64,000 nucleotides of DNA from Theristus sp. LFF4_11. Lineage: Eukaryota; Nematoda; Chromadorea; Monhysterida; Xyalidae. Positions 1-11,300 of this stretch are shown here, piece by piece. Each line of letters starts with the position of its first letter. Position 1 is the stretch's first letter. A model generated the notes under the pieces. That model did not search any database, was not told where the DNA came from, and worked only from the letters and a program-made list of their open reading frames with translations. Location of the stretch: positions 1 to 64,000 of the forward strand of contig JASANC010004388.1 in NCBI GenBank assembly GCA_030248135.1, in the 5' to 3' direction. The position numbers and the translations under genes are program-made.

Positions 1-1873
1 ATTTTCAAGAATGGTATTTTCAAGTACAGCCTATTTTCAAGAATTTTTGAGGTTTCCGTTTTGACATGTCGGCTCCAAGTCCTAGTTCGTTTTGAATTTT
101 TATTTTTTTGACATTTCAATCAAAACAAGGCAGATTCATCGCAGGCGTGTTCCCACGCAAATGCGTCGTGCTCTTTTGATCTACGAGTTCTCATAGTTTT
201 TTCTTCGCGGTATCTTCCTGACAAGCAACAGCAGTGGCTTTCAGTGCTTTCACAGTGTGCATGCTGCGCTCTCATGTGATGCATATCACCACGACGTGTG
301 CTGGTCGTGCGGCAAGAAACTAGAAGTTTGCACGTGTTTTTAATCAATCACACGCAGACGGTCGTGTCTGTCTGGACTGCATTTGACCGCACCAATATGC
401 GTGTAATGAATGTCATTACTGACGTGACAAGAAAACTGTTGATGTGACCAAAAATGCAACAACACACGCAACGCCTGCAACACGGTTGAAACGTTGCGTG
501 CTTTTCGTGAAACAAAGAGAAAACAAGCAACCGGAATATTAAAATCAACGAAATCACATCAGAAATGACCAGCCACACATGTTGCTTGTTTTCGAGTTTC
601 CAGTTCAACTGTGCCTTGTGTCACAAAGAAGTTATTTGCAGGCGATGTCACCGACGTAAACCTTTTTGTGTTGTCTAAAACACATAAAACTGAATGTAAA
701 AGCGTCAATCATTAAGGCAACAAGCGTTTTTCAATTGAGTCACATATGATGATGACAGAAAGCTTGTCTAACAACACATACACACTCAAGTCCGCATATG
801 CATTCTTGGTGGTCTAAAATCACAACTCTCAAAGTTGAATGATGCCCCTGTGTACTTCTTAGCGCAATAAGGTGCAATTATTCGCATTTAAAGATCGTGT
901 AGTTGATTTTGTTTCTTCTGCACACAAACACACTGATGACAACGGTTGTTTTGATCTAATTTACCGCGTTTTTGGCCGTCGGCGTAGTGCGTAACGCTGA
1001 AAAATACGTATGACTAAGAATGATTTGCAATAAATGAAAATAAATAAATGAATAAATAACAAATATTGAGTGAAATACGATGAACATAAATAATCTGTGT
1101 TTTTGTGTACTTGAATGGCGGGCGTGTCGTTCGTTGCCCGACAAGTCACTCGTGCTCATGTCAGATGCAAAATCATTTCCAGATTGATATTTGCACGCAT
1201 ATAAATCGAAACGCGTGCACCACTAACCAACACCGTCTCTTGCCTTGTCTGTCTGCATAATTCTTTGAGCAAAGTTTGATTACAGAAGGAAAAAAATACT
1301 TTTTTACATGGTAAAGACGATTTTTTTCGCTCGCACACTTTTGGTACTTGACATAGCCAGCAGACCGGTCGGACACATATACTGCAGCGTGCTTGCCCAC
1401 ATGTGCTCTGCAATAGGTGGTTTGAAATTAAATGCTGATTAGTTTGAATAAATTCAAAAACCACCGACATGTGTATCACAAATAGGGTGTTGTTGTGTTT
1501 ACGCATGCGTCCACGTACACATTACACCGCAAAGTTGTGACGGGCCTGCTTGTTGCATGATGATGCATCGTGTGCGTGTGCGGTCGCTGATACAGTTAGC
1601 TGCAGCGCATGCTCGTGCATTTTTTCCGTGCAAATCACGCCCGCGCGCCCGATTGTGCTGCATATTTGTGCGATTTACACAATGTTGCCCGCTTTCGCAT
1701 TCCATTCATTTGCGACGCCGCGCTGTCTGTCGGGTAAATTGGTTTTTATGACATTTCAGAATCGCACAGTTTTATATGCTACCTTTCATCTGCCGTCGCT
1801 CTTGAGCAACAACGCCGGTATTCAATTGTGTAAGAAGAAAAACGTCGCCATTCCAGAACACATCGATTTCGAC
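1..1873. other. Left-edge region without a supported gene
   Basis: I see no exon with recognisable protein similarity here. The stretch from about 1550 to 1740 is richer in CG than its surroundings and stays open on the plus strand into the first BRICHOS gene. It could hold its promoter, 5' UTR or an extra 5' exon, but no splice model is compelling. Confidence 0.4.
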
Positions 1874-3978
1874 ATGGATCATTCGGAAAAGTCAAAAGAA
1901 GTATGTTCATATTCACGGCAATTGACATTTTCTTCTTTAATGACAAAACTAACGGCCGAATTTGTTTTTTTTCTTGTCAGAGCGGCACGCTAATGCGACT
2001 CTGTGGTCTGTTGTTCAGTGTCTCCGTCGTCTCAGTCATCGCGACGATCTTCGTCCTTCACTTCTTGCATGACAGAAGATGTCAACCACACGTGCAACCA
2101 AGTCTTCATTTTAAAAAAGATGTTAGCGGGATGGTGTTAATTTTCTTGAGCGGTTTCCTTCATGTCTGGTGGTCGGTTATTTGAACATATTGGTATTTTT
2201 CTAGACAGCGGCGTGGAACACCGTGGAACGATTGAACATCTATGAAAAGGTTGGTGTTCCGTGTGACCAAGAAGGCGTTAACTTTCCAAACCAATAACTT
2301 CGATCAATTTATCTCCGTTTAATTTTACAGAGTGTCACCGTTGTGCACAAGGGCGATCGCTGCTACATAACTCCGCTGAATGAGGCACGGTCGAAGTTGA
2401 ATTGAATACCAAGTCTCAATCACATTCCGTATTTTTTGGTTTTTTTACTTTTACTTTGGTCCCGAGCGAGACTCAATGTGCGCAAAGATAGGTATACAGT
2501 TTCATGCATGACGCGGGAATTCAAAATTGGCAAAGTGATTCGAGTCCCCTAAATAGAGCAGAGTCACTTAGGCGATTTCGAATTGCGACATGAAGATTGA
2601 AGCTATATAGTTTTCTTTACACGTCTGCACACGCATTCAGTCGCAGAACCTGAAAAATTGATGATAATAATAATAATAAAGTGCTTTTCCATCATTAGCC
2701 TGCTAAATAAAACTATCAAAAATCACTACAGAACAACGAACAGCGCGTCTACGCGTTAATCCACGAGCCTCTTAATGAAGAGCTCCTCGAAGAGGTCGCA
2801 GGGCCGTATGCGGTGATGTTCTGCGTTGGTGTGCCAACGTACTTGTTGAGAGAGATCTCGCACGGTTAGCAAACACTCGTGTTGCAACATTATGTTCTTG
2901 TCATTAAAGTCACTCAACTGGAATCAACTTGCACTACAATCTTGTGTGGCATTCAACATCAAAAGAACTTTAGTAGCCGCGGTTTCTCAGTGTACACGCA
3001 CGTCTCAACCAACTTATATTACCAAACGGAATTTTTAACTGGTTTCGAGGGTCGCAAAATATTTCAGTGTTCATGTTCATGATTGGTGCAAGTTCATGTC
3101 TCGACATCAAGTGCAAGATGAAATTAGTATATTTTTCAACAAAATCAGGAAACAAAGTTAATTTTTCTGACATCAATCCAAAACAAGTTGCTGGCCAGAC
3201 TCCTTCAGTTCATATGTCTATTAACTTCAAAGTCACCAACAAACTGTCTTTGCTTTGAGACAGAGATTGGAATGCATGGGTGTTTCTGGAATATTGTTGT
3301 AGCGTTCGTTTTCATAAAAATTATAGAAGTGGAAAAAACCACGAACATATACACAAATGACCTTGAGCTTGCAACCATGCAACATTCAAAGTATCAGAAT
3401 ACAATATTTAGGTATATCTGACACAAAAAGTATAACTATACATACAATGCAACAATAACATTATCGCTCTGTAACAGTGCTTAATCAGACTAAAAAACCG
3501 TTTAAACACAAACGTCTGCCAACAATTCCAAACCCAATAGAAGTTAATTTCAGCTGGTCAGTTAGTTTATCTCGGGCATAAAAACAATCCCTGGACATGG
3601 TACACGCGGTCATACTGAACAGGTGTCATGATGAACTTGTCTCACAAGCGCATTCCAGCGGAGCGGGCGCGTCGACTGAAGCGGCAGACGCCCTCGGAGA
3701 CGTTCGTCGACAGCGAGCGTCCCGCGATCGAGCTCGAGTACGAGCAGCGCAGTCCCCGGTGCATGGACGTCGTCGTCGACTGCGCCGACCAGGCGCGCAT
3801 CGGCGAGGTGCAGTCGTGCTACACCTGGGTGAACGGCGTCATTCGCATGCAGCAACGCTGCGAGTCGCCCACCCAGTTCACTGTGTTCATGAAGAAACCG
3901 CCCGGAAGAATCCTGAAGATCGCCGTGAAACAGTGGGAGATCTGTGTCGAACGACGCAAACAGGGTCTGCGTTGCTAG
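1874..3978 (+). CDS. BRICHOS-like type II membrane proprotein, copy A
   Basis: Six-exon model: 1874-1900, 1981-2121, 2205-2249, 2331-2384, 2732-2864, 3623-3978, giving about 251 residues in continuous phase. A short cytoplasmic N-terminus is followed by one membrane segment (about residues 16-38), a linker, and a BRICHOS-like region containing VTVVHKGDRCYITPLNE (Cys82) and a second block with YALIHEP and MFC (Cys120). These resemble the two cysteine blocks of ITM2-type BRICHOS domains. A dibasic site RRLKR ends at residue 154, so a furin-type protease would release a 97-residue peptide with six cysteines. BRICHOS domains are known as intramolecular chaperones for the peptide released downstream. 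The donor of exon 4 is the weak point: only a GC donor at 2385 keeps phase, and the next GT does not. The start codon is the nearest ATG before a good GTATGT donor; an upstream start is possible. BRICHOS assignment is by motif recognition, not by a search. Confidence 0.72.
2440..2672. repeat. MITE family 3, copy in intron of BRICHOS copy A
   Basis: About 230 bp. It opens with a ggtcccgagcgagactcaat-type end and closes with the inverted form (gcattcagtcgcagaacct). The same element recurs near 5668-5878, 9251-9470, 26925-27075, 54936-55140 and 58988-59152, and as fragments near 8680, 38308 and 48548. The terminal motif is close to GGTTCTGCGACTCAATGC. No coding capacity. It is followed by a short TAA run. 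Confidence 0.75.
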
Positions 3979-3999
3979 AAACACGCATTCCGTTGACTA

Positions 4000-4391
4000 C
4001 AGTCGAACTCAATGACATAGCCAACTATGACATATTTTCTCAAACGTGTCCCACTGAAATGACATCATGTGCCGCAAAACATGCGCTTGCCGTTCACAGC
4101 AAACCAGATTTCCCGTTTAGCCGATTACTTTCCGTAAACAAATGGTGAATGTCGAATCAGTCACACCAAATTGACATTTTAGTGCCTGTACTTCGACAAA
4201 CGGGCGTTTTTAAAGAAAATGACGTCATTTTAGTTCGGACACGTTTGAATAAATCCACAATAGCTGATTGGTTGGTTGGTGGTCACGTGATGCATGCATT
4301 CTGTGCAATCCGAACTCCGTAATTTTTAGAAATCCATGCACAGAATGCATGCATCAACCAATAGTTGGATATGTTATTGTACTGGATTGTG
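4000..4391. mobile_element. Hairpin MITE family 1, interrupted by a family 2 MITE
   Basis: The left end CAGTCGAACTC and the sequence up to CCAACTA match the intact copy at 11226. The match stops at 4027 and resumes at 4261 with TAGCTGATTGGTTGG. The inner arm pairs are tgcatgcattctgtg and its complement. The interruption is the family 2 element listed separately, so this copy is the older insertion. Other family 1 copies lie near 11226-11390, 11447-11597, 15548-15660, 16780-16940, 38415-40510 (split), 46558-46705 and 51400-51560. Confidence 0.75.
4028..4260. mobile_element. MITE family 2 (about 233 bp, TA target)
   Basis: Ends carry inverted AAACGTGTCC blocks (tctcaaacgtgtccc at the left, cggacacgtttgaataaat at the right). 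It is flanked by TA on both sides within a family 1 MITE, which suggests Tc1/mariner-type mobilisation. Similar copies are at about 6401-6632, 7893-8127 and a split copy at 59568-60567. No ORF. Confidence 0.75.
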
Positions 4392-5921
4392 TGTAGGTAT
4401 GCATCGTTCGCTTGTGTGTAACGTTGCTAGTCTGACGGTATTGTACTCGGTGGTGGTCACATATTGCTGGTCACAAACAAACGCACAGGTACTGACTCGC
4501 ACGCCACTGTAGCATGTGTTCGATTAGAAAAGCCACCAATACCCACAGCCTACTTCTAAAGTGTGTGCAACATTATTGTTGTGTTATTGTCGGGTGCACT
4601 GCCTTCAGACCAGGCCTTTAGTAATTTTATTGCATGGTTTCTGCCGATCTTGTGCTGCAATGAATTGTCTACACGTCGATGTTGGTTCTTTTAGAACAAT
4701 GCCTACACCATGTACCTACAATTGGCAATAAATGTTCCGATTGTGACTTTTAGTTGATTGCCTCAAAGTTTTCGAACAATCAAACAAAGTTTTGCTGGAT
4801 TATAAAGTTATTATGTTTCATTCGTTTTTGTTGATTGAAATTTGTTATTCTTGTGTGTATTCTGTACAGGACATTTTGTTTTGTTGTTCTTGTGAAGTGG
4901 TATAGTAGCCTTTCATTTGTAAAACAAGCGAGCAATTTTTTATTTTCAGTCGTTTTGTTACACTGCCGTCGACCGATCTTTGGTGGAGTAAAAGGTTGAA
5001 GCTGTTTGAATAAATTTTCATTGTTGTTCCAACCAATATTATTTTTTTGTTAAAAGGAACATCACACCCAAATTATTTTCTTATGTCATGACAGAAAAAT
5101 ACAATGAAGAGCAGAAAAAAACACAAATGATTCACGACACAACGAAATAATTGACAGTCATTGTTGGCAAACGTTGACAAATAATTCGTCCAACGTAACA
5201 AGCATATTTCTCCAAAAATCAGAAAACGCATAAATAATGAGAAATTAGCCGTAATTTGTGGTCTTACGCGTTGTGTCACATCAGAGGGCAGACAAACAAA
5301 AATGACATGACGTTCATCAAAACTGAGCCTGCCAATCAAACGAAAAAAATGCAAAAACCAGACGCAGCTAGATAACAACACACACACAAATTAGAACGAC
5401 TCTCAAACGATAGCTCCAAAAACGAAATGAAATCACATGTGGGCAACAGAACAAATTTGAATTAGCGTAAATAGCACACAAGTAAAAGTACAAACGTGCA
5501 AAGAAACCATAAAAGTTTCTCCAAAACTATCTTTGACGATTGCTAGCGAAGTCTTCGTTTCACGGAAGGCAGCTAACCGGGCAGCATGACAAAAGAGGTC
5601 AGTTGACTCTTTCGGTGACAGTGGAAACACAAAAATGAACGTTTCTGTTGACGACACCACAAGTAAGATCTTTTATTTTGGTCCTAGACTCAATGCGCGC
5701 ACAGATACATAGTTAAACAGTTTCATGCATGACGCGGGAATTCAAAATTGGCAAAGTGATTCATCCGAGTCCCCTAAACAGGACGAGTCACTTAGGCGAC
5801 TTTGAGTTGTCACATAAAGATTGGAACTAACTTTCTTTCACGTCTGCAAACCCATTGAGTCGCAGCATCTAAAAAATGATAACAGTGGTGTTCCGCGCGG
5901 CACAGGACACACAGGACACAG
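4392..5921. other. Spacer between the two BRICHOS genes
   Basis: AT-rich, with no supported exon on either strand. It contains a family 3 MITE at about 5668-5878, immediately before copy B. The promoter of copy B must lie here, but I see no diagnostic element. Confidence 0.5.
5668..5878. repeat. MITE family 3, copy upstream of BRICHOS copy B
   Basis: Closely matches 2440-2672, including the internal gcatgacgcgggaattcaaa stretch and the terminal GAGTCGCAG-type end. Its position just before copy B and inside copy A means it may have been inserted independently in each, or duplicated with the locus. Confidence 0.7.
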
Positions 5922-7852
5922 ATGCCTCGGACGCGACGTAATGCGCATTCGTTGCAAGTTGTCCTCCGTTCCGTCCGTCAACGTTTCAATGTGTTTTTTG
6001 TAACCCAGGAGCAATCAGAGAAAGCTGCATCGGGTGCAGCAGCAGCTCGCCCGGACGTGTGCGTGCTGGTCACTGTGGCGCTAGTGGCGACCTCTGCCGG
6101 TTGCGTCACGCTGCTTGTGGCGATTGCGCACACGGCAGGCGCGCCGGCATGCCAACGCAGCTCACTTGCATTGCCGCTGAATGGACGCGACAAGCTTGAG
6201 CGACTGTACGATCCATTAAAGGTGAGTTCTCAATGATTCAGTTGAACAGCAATGCGCTGTATCCTTTCGTCTGCTGAGAAACGGGGCTACTAAAACGGCT
6301 AGTAAAAGCGCTTGTTACGTTATTACACCGGAACGCGCTTTTAGTAGCTGTTTTCGTGCAGCGCCATAATCTCAGCAATTGCACGGATCTGAGTGCAAAT
6401 CGCTATTGTGAATTTATCAAACGTGTCCGGACTAAAATGACGTCATTTGCTTTAAAAACTGCCGTTTGTCAAAGTACAGGCATGTCAGTTTGATGTGACT
6501 GATTAGACATTCACCATTTGTTTGCGGGACGAAACCGGCTAAACGGAAAGTCTGGTTTGCTGTGAACGGCAAGCGCATGTTTTGCGGCACATGACGTCAT
6601 TTCAGTGGGACACGTTTGAAAAAATAAGTCATAGTTACCTATTTTCAATGCGTTTTATTCATGAGTTGAAAGTTTGAACATTTTTGTCCCCCTGTATATA
6701 TAGGACGTTACTGCGATACGCGCGGTGGCCACCGAAAAGTGTTTTGTCACGGCTGGGCGTCATGACGTTCGTTCGCTTATTACGTTTTTTTTCTGTCGTA
6801 CAAAAGTGAATAACGCAAATTTGGGTTGTTTGTGCGTTTGCAAAACACGAATGGTTTCAGCAGTCGTTTCAGTAATCGTATTCAGAAATCAGAGAACTGT
6901 TTTCCGAGTGTGGTATGTAGCACCAAATCTACCGCGCAGTTGCCGTGTGTTTCAGGGCACAACCACCACTGTGTTCGACATTATTGGCACTCCGTTGGAC
7001 AGGTCTGCTCAACTGGCGATTTATGGCGACACAGTGGTGTCCTTTTGCGAACACCGAACTGCATATCCAATAGAGCCGGTTGCTGGTGAGTGCGAGTTGA
7101 CATTTTGTTTATTGAGTCCTCTGCTCCTTCCAGTACACAAACGAGACAAATGCGACTCTCGGGATGTCGTATCCTTGGAAGGCCAACGGAAATTCTGCAA
7201 AACGTTCAACGACCAGACAGACGTTGAAAGCATGCGCCATATAGCACGACAAACGTTGAATGCAATTTTCCGCTGATTGGCTGCGTCCCCCGGTTGCCAC
7301 GAGCAAGCCATTCCAATCAGTGCCAGTTGTGCGTTTTCAGTGCGACAGAAACGCCAGACGTCGCCGGACGCTGACGAGCAAGCGCAGCAGCCGACGATGG
7401 CGAACGGCCGGCCGGCGAACGAATGCCAGAATCACAATCTGGTCGACTGCGCCAACGACCACAACGGCGTCTACCAGTGCAACACCGGTACTGTCGTGCA
7501 GATGGTGCTCATGACAGCGGGCACTTTTCTTAAAACAGCACACAGAGAGACGCAACTGTTCATGGAGCTTGCTTTTAGAATGCTAATGTATAATTACTGT
7601 TCGAACTATAGGAAAGACGATATGTGTAATACTGCATAAGAGCTACTGTACAATACCAAGACAAAACACAGCGAAACATTTCGTGCAGGGCCGGGAGAGG
7701 TGTACGCGGCGACGGTGCGCTGCAAGACTGAGACAGAGTTTCAGTTTACACTCGAGCGACGATGCAAGAACTTCCGCAAGACCAAGGGCGTTCGCTTCCT
7801 GAAGTGTCTCGCAGCGTTTTTGCGCGGCGACATCGGCCAGCCGACCAATTAG
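5922..7852 (+). CDS. BRICHOS-like type II membrane proprotein, copy B
   Basis: Five-exon model: 5922-6221, 6704-6766, 6956-7085, 7341-7487, 7689-7852, about 267 residues, all phases closing. The membrane segment is at about residues 46-69. Linker DKLERLYDPLK matches NTVERLNIYEK of copy A. ATEKCFVT (Cys113) and the block ending VVSFCEH (Cys152) match the two BRICHOS blocks of copy A, with introns in the same positions and phases. RQKR ends at residue 169 and would release a 98-residue peptide with six cysteines (193, 201, 211, 225, 239, 253), sharing a VDCA motif with copy A but otherwise divergent. The first exon might instead be split, since an acceptor-like CCCAG ends at 6008; the reading frame is open either way. 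It is tandem with copy A and convergent with INTS1. Confidence 0.7.
6401..6632. repeat. MITE family 2 in intron of BRICHOS copy B
   Basis: About 230 bp copy in the orientation opposite to that at 4028, with the same AAACGTGTCC inverted ends and internal gaaaccggctaaacggaaag block. It sits in the intron between 6221 and 6704. Confidence 0.75.
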
Positions 7853-8389
7853 AGAAAACCCTTGCGTCAGTGATCAGAAAAAAGCATATCCTTTTTTGTG
7901 GATTTATTCAAACGTGTCCGGTCTAAAATGACGTCATTTGCTTTAAAAACGCCCGTTTGTCAAAGTACAGGCACTAAAATGTCAGTTTGGTGTGACTGAT
8001 TCGACATTCACCATTTGTTTACGGGAAGAAACCGGCTAAACGGAAAGTCTGGTTTGCTGTGAACAACAAGCGCATGTTTGGCGGCACATGACGTCATTTC
8101 AGTGGGACACGTTTAAAAAAATAGATTATACCTGAATTACAAAATTCTGGTTTAGTTGCGTTTTTCCTGTTTGCATTACTTTTTTCCTATTTGCGTTTTG
8201 TTCAATGAACTGTGAGTCAAACAAAAGTGAACAAAATTTTCAAATTGCACAAGATCCTTATCATTTCAAAATTTTCGTGTGACAGAAAACTAAAAACAAG
8301 CAGATCGGTAGTAGAACACGGAGACGTAATTCACAGCACTGATCACAACAAAAACGTGTTTTGATCATATACTATATCGAATCAAAAGC
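7853..8389. other. Convergent spacer between BRICHOS copy B and INTS1
   Basis: Both neighbouring genes end here, so the region must carry two 3' UTRs. About half of it (7893-8127) is another family 2 MITE. I see no clear AATAAA for either strand outside the repeat. Confidence 0.5.
7893..8127. repeat. MITE family 2, most intact-looking copy
   Basis: Ends GATTTATTCAAACGTGTCC and GGGACACGTTTAAAAAAATA are inverted relatives. It is the same length as the copy at 4028. Lies between two convergent genes, so it may be transcribed in both 3' UTRs. Confidence 0.75.
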
Positions 8390-11300
8390 TCATTGGTTGT
8401 TGCCGGTGACGAGTCCATTTTCGTAGATGGTCTGCACGGCCAATGCCAGTTTCTCACAATGGTCGTCATCCAAATGATGAGCGATGACCGAGTGAAAGGC
8501 AGCTGTCAACAATGCGCCGCACGTCGCTGCAACAAAACGTGCATCACTTGGCTGGCCGTTACAATGTAAACAGTGTGCATGGCTACGGTGTGTAACACAG
8601 GTGTCATAGTTAACGTCAAAACTGTGGATGACACCGGTCTGTGTCATGACATAGGCTACTCGTCTACTACTACTATGATCTTTCATTTTGGTCCCGGTTC
8701 TCTATGCCTTTGCACACAGGGATAGGAAAAACGTTTCAAGAATCCGCGGGAATTCAAAATTGGGTTACGGTAGCTGACGACAGACGTCGGATGACGTCAT
8801 GCGTCTGGTTTGGTGTCCGGCTTTTCCCTAACGCGTGAAACTTTTGTGCACGCGGTCTTCCTGTAACGATAATACTACATAGGCTACTGCTCTGACGAGT
8901 AGTCAAATTGTCTGTCAACATAAGCGCAAGGGGCAGTAGCGGGCAAGTAGTGGATGACGTTGGCAAGTAGGCATGTCGTGACACGAAGGTGTGCATTCGG
9001 TTGTCTCGTGCGTTTGTTTGCATGAGCTCAGCAAACAGCAACAACACGAACATCGACACGCCGCCGCAAGCTCCGGCAAATGCTGCAGGACGTGCGCGGC
9101 CAGCTGAACGTTCGTCCCACTGAGGCAGTCGATCAACGTCGGCGTGATCTCGTCTGCGAACTGCGGCTGCTCTCGGAGCAAACTAAACAAAAAAAACAAA
9201 ACGAAATGATATCGAAATCGTGATGCAGCCAGCTGCTCGTGTGCGTGCTCACTATTATCTTGTATTTTGCTCCCGGGACTAAATGCGCTCATGGATAGGT
9301 GAACAGTTGGGCCATTCAAATTCGAGGAATTCAAAATTGGCAACGTGATCTGAGTTCCCTAAATATGGCCGGGTTACTCAGGCTGCTTTGAATTGCCACA
9401 TAAATGATTGAAACTGGTTTCTTTTCTACGCCTGGAAACGCCTTCAGTCGCAGAACCTAAAAAATTGATGGTACTGTTGAGGACACCCATTCACTTCACT
9501 GGATGTTGATGTTTGGTCAGGCCCAGGCTGCAATGCAGAAAACTCTCCTTAAACTCCACTCCATGCACATCATCACAACTCTAAGCACTCTGCAGTGTCC
9601 CTAATAAACTTGAAATTGCTTTTTAACAGAAAACTGGCGTGATAAACGTTGTTTTTTGTTGTCACGGCCTCTCTCGCAAACCACAAACTTCAACAGCATC
9701 TCAAAGGCCATCTTGCGACAATCGACATTCTTGTCTCGTATCAACGCTGCCATTTCGCTGGAGATGAACTTTAGGGTCGCCGGTCGATCCATTGTGATCT
9801 GCAAAAAACAGATATGGGACTGGAAAAAACAGTGGAGAACTAGCACATCGTATATTTGGTTGCAGAAATCAAATCAACCGAAGCCTGTGCCAATAAACGT
9901 CATATAAACCAGCAAAGTGTGTTCTTTTGCGCTGCTAGATTCATATTAAACACACAGGCACCAACCGAACAAACAAACGAAAACCAAATAACCAACCTGG
10001 TACAACTCAGCGACCGCGTCACGCACGTCCACCTGCGACTGTGCACGAGCAATACGACGTAGCAGTGGGACCATCTGCGCACAACGCATCACAATAGTGG
10101 TAAATTACGAGGTACAACCGAAACAACCATCAACATAATGAATCAAATTGAAAAAAAAACACAGTGGGACGTCAGTCTATGCTACACTCACAATTATAAC
10201 TGGCCCCGCGCACAGTTTTTGTTTAAACCTGTCATCTGATACGCAGAAAAACCACCAAAAAGCAAAAACGGGATCGGAGTGGTAAAAGAAAACCAATTTA
10301 GCTGCAAATGAGCGTGTTCGCTTTCCACCAAGCCCGATAGATTCGTTTTTCACTGCGATTCATAAAGTTTCGCATGCTCTGCATTGCACGACCAGAGCGC
10401 ATGTACATGCCTGTTGTCGCGAGGCGGGTGTGCGTGGCTTCACGCTGGACGTGTGCAATTCGTCGACCCCAATCAAGGCCGCCAGTTGCTGAGCGTCTGC
10501 CGGCACTGGCGCGCTCAAGGGAGGCGGGGCTATGCGCGCCAACAGCGGCCGCCACTGCAACAAGAGCAAACACTGCAACCTGCTTCTTTCGATCTTGTCA
10601 TGCCGACGATTCTGTCTGTCAATTGGCTGTCTGTTGTCAAGGTCAATGTCAATCTTCTGTTGCCTTTCGATGCCTTTCCAGCCATATACGTTACAGTGGC
10701 TGGTAATCTTTTGTCACCAACAGATACATTTTCGAGTCTTCCGCTCTCTGCACCTTCACTTACGAAAGTGCTCACTCAGTGAAACTGGTGTGAACACATT
10801 GCAATGAATGTGTCGTCACAAACGCCACCTGGTTTTCCGCAAAAAAAAAACTGAAACGCAGCGCAGACGACTGATTTGCCATGGGCGCATCTTGTTGAGC
10901 GCAAACAACAATCGAAAAATGACGCCGGCTCCAACAATGGCACACTGGTGCGAGTGTACAACCTGATACAGGCCAGCGAACGAGTGCAGCGCGAGCGCGT
11001 GCAGCAGCAGCCAGTGGCGTTGCAGGAACGCGTGTGCGGCCGGTGCGTTCGTCTGCTCGTAGTCGCACAGCAACGCAACGATCTCGTCCACACGTTCCAC
11101 GAACGACTTGACCGATTTCAGTGCACGCTCCTGAAATACGGTGTGCACCAGTGGTAGAACGCTCGGTCACCACTGCTGGTGCACCTCAGGCTAAACCACG
11201 AAAGCAACGATTTACTTGTAACACAGTCGAACTCTAGAACATAGCCAACTAGCTGATTGGTTGGTGATCACGTGATGTTTGCGTTCTGTGGCGGCGGAAT

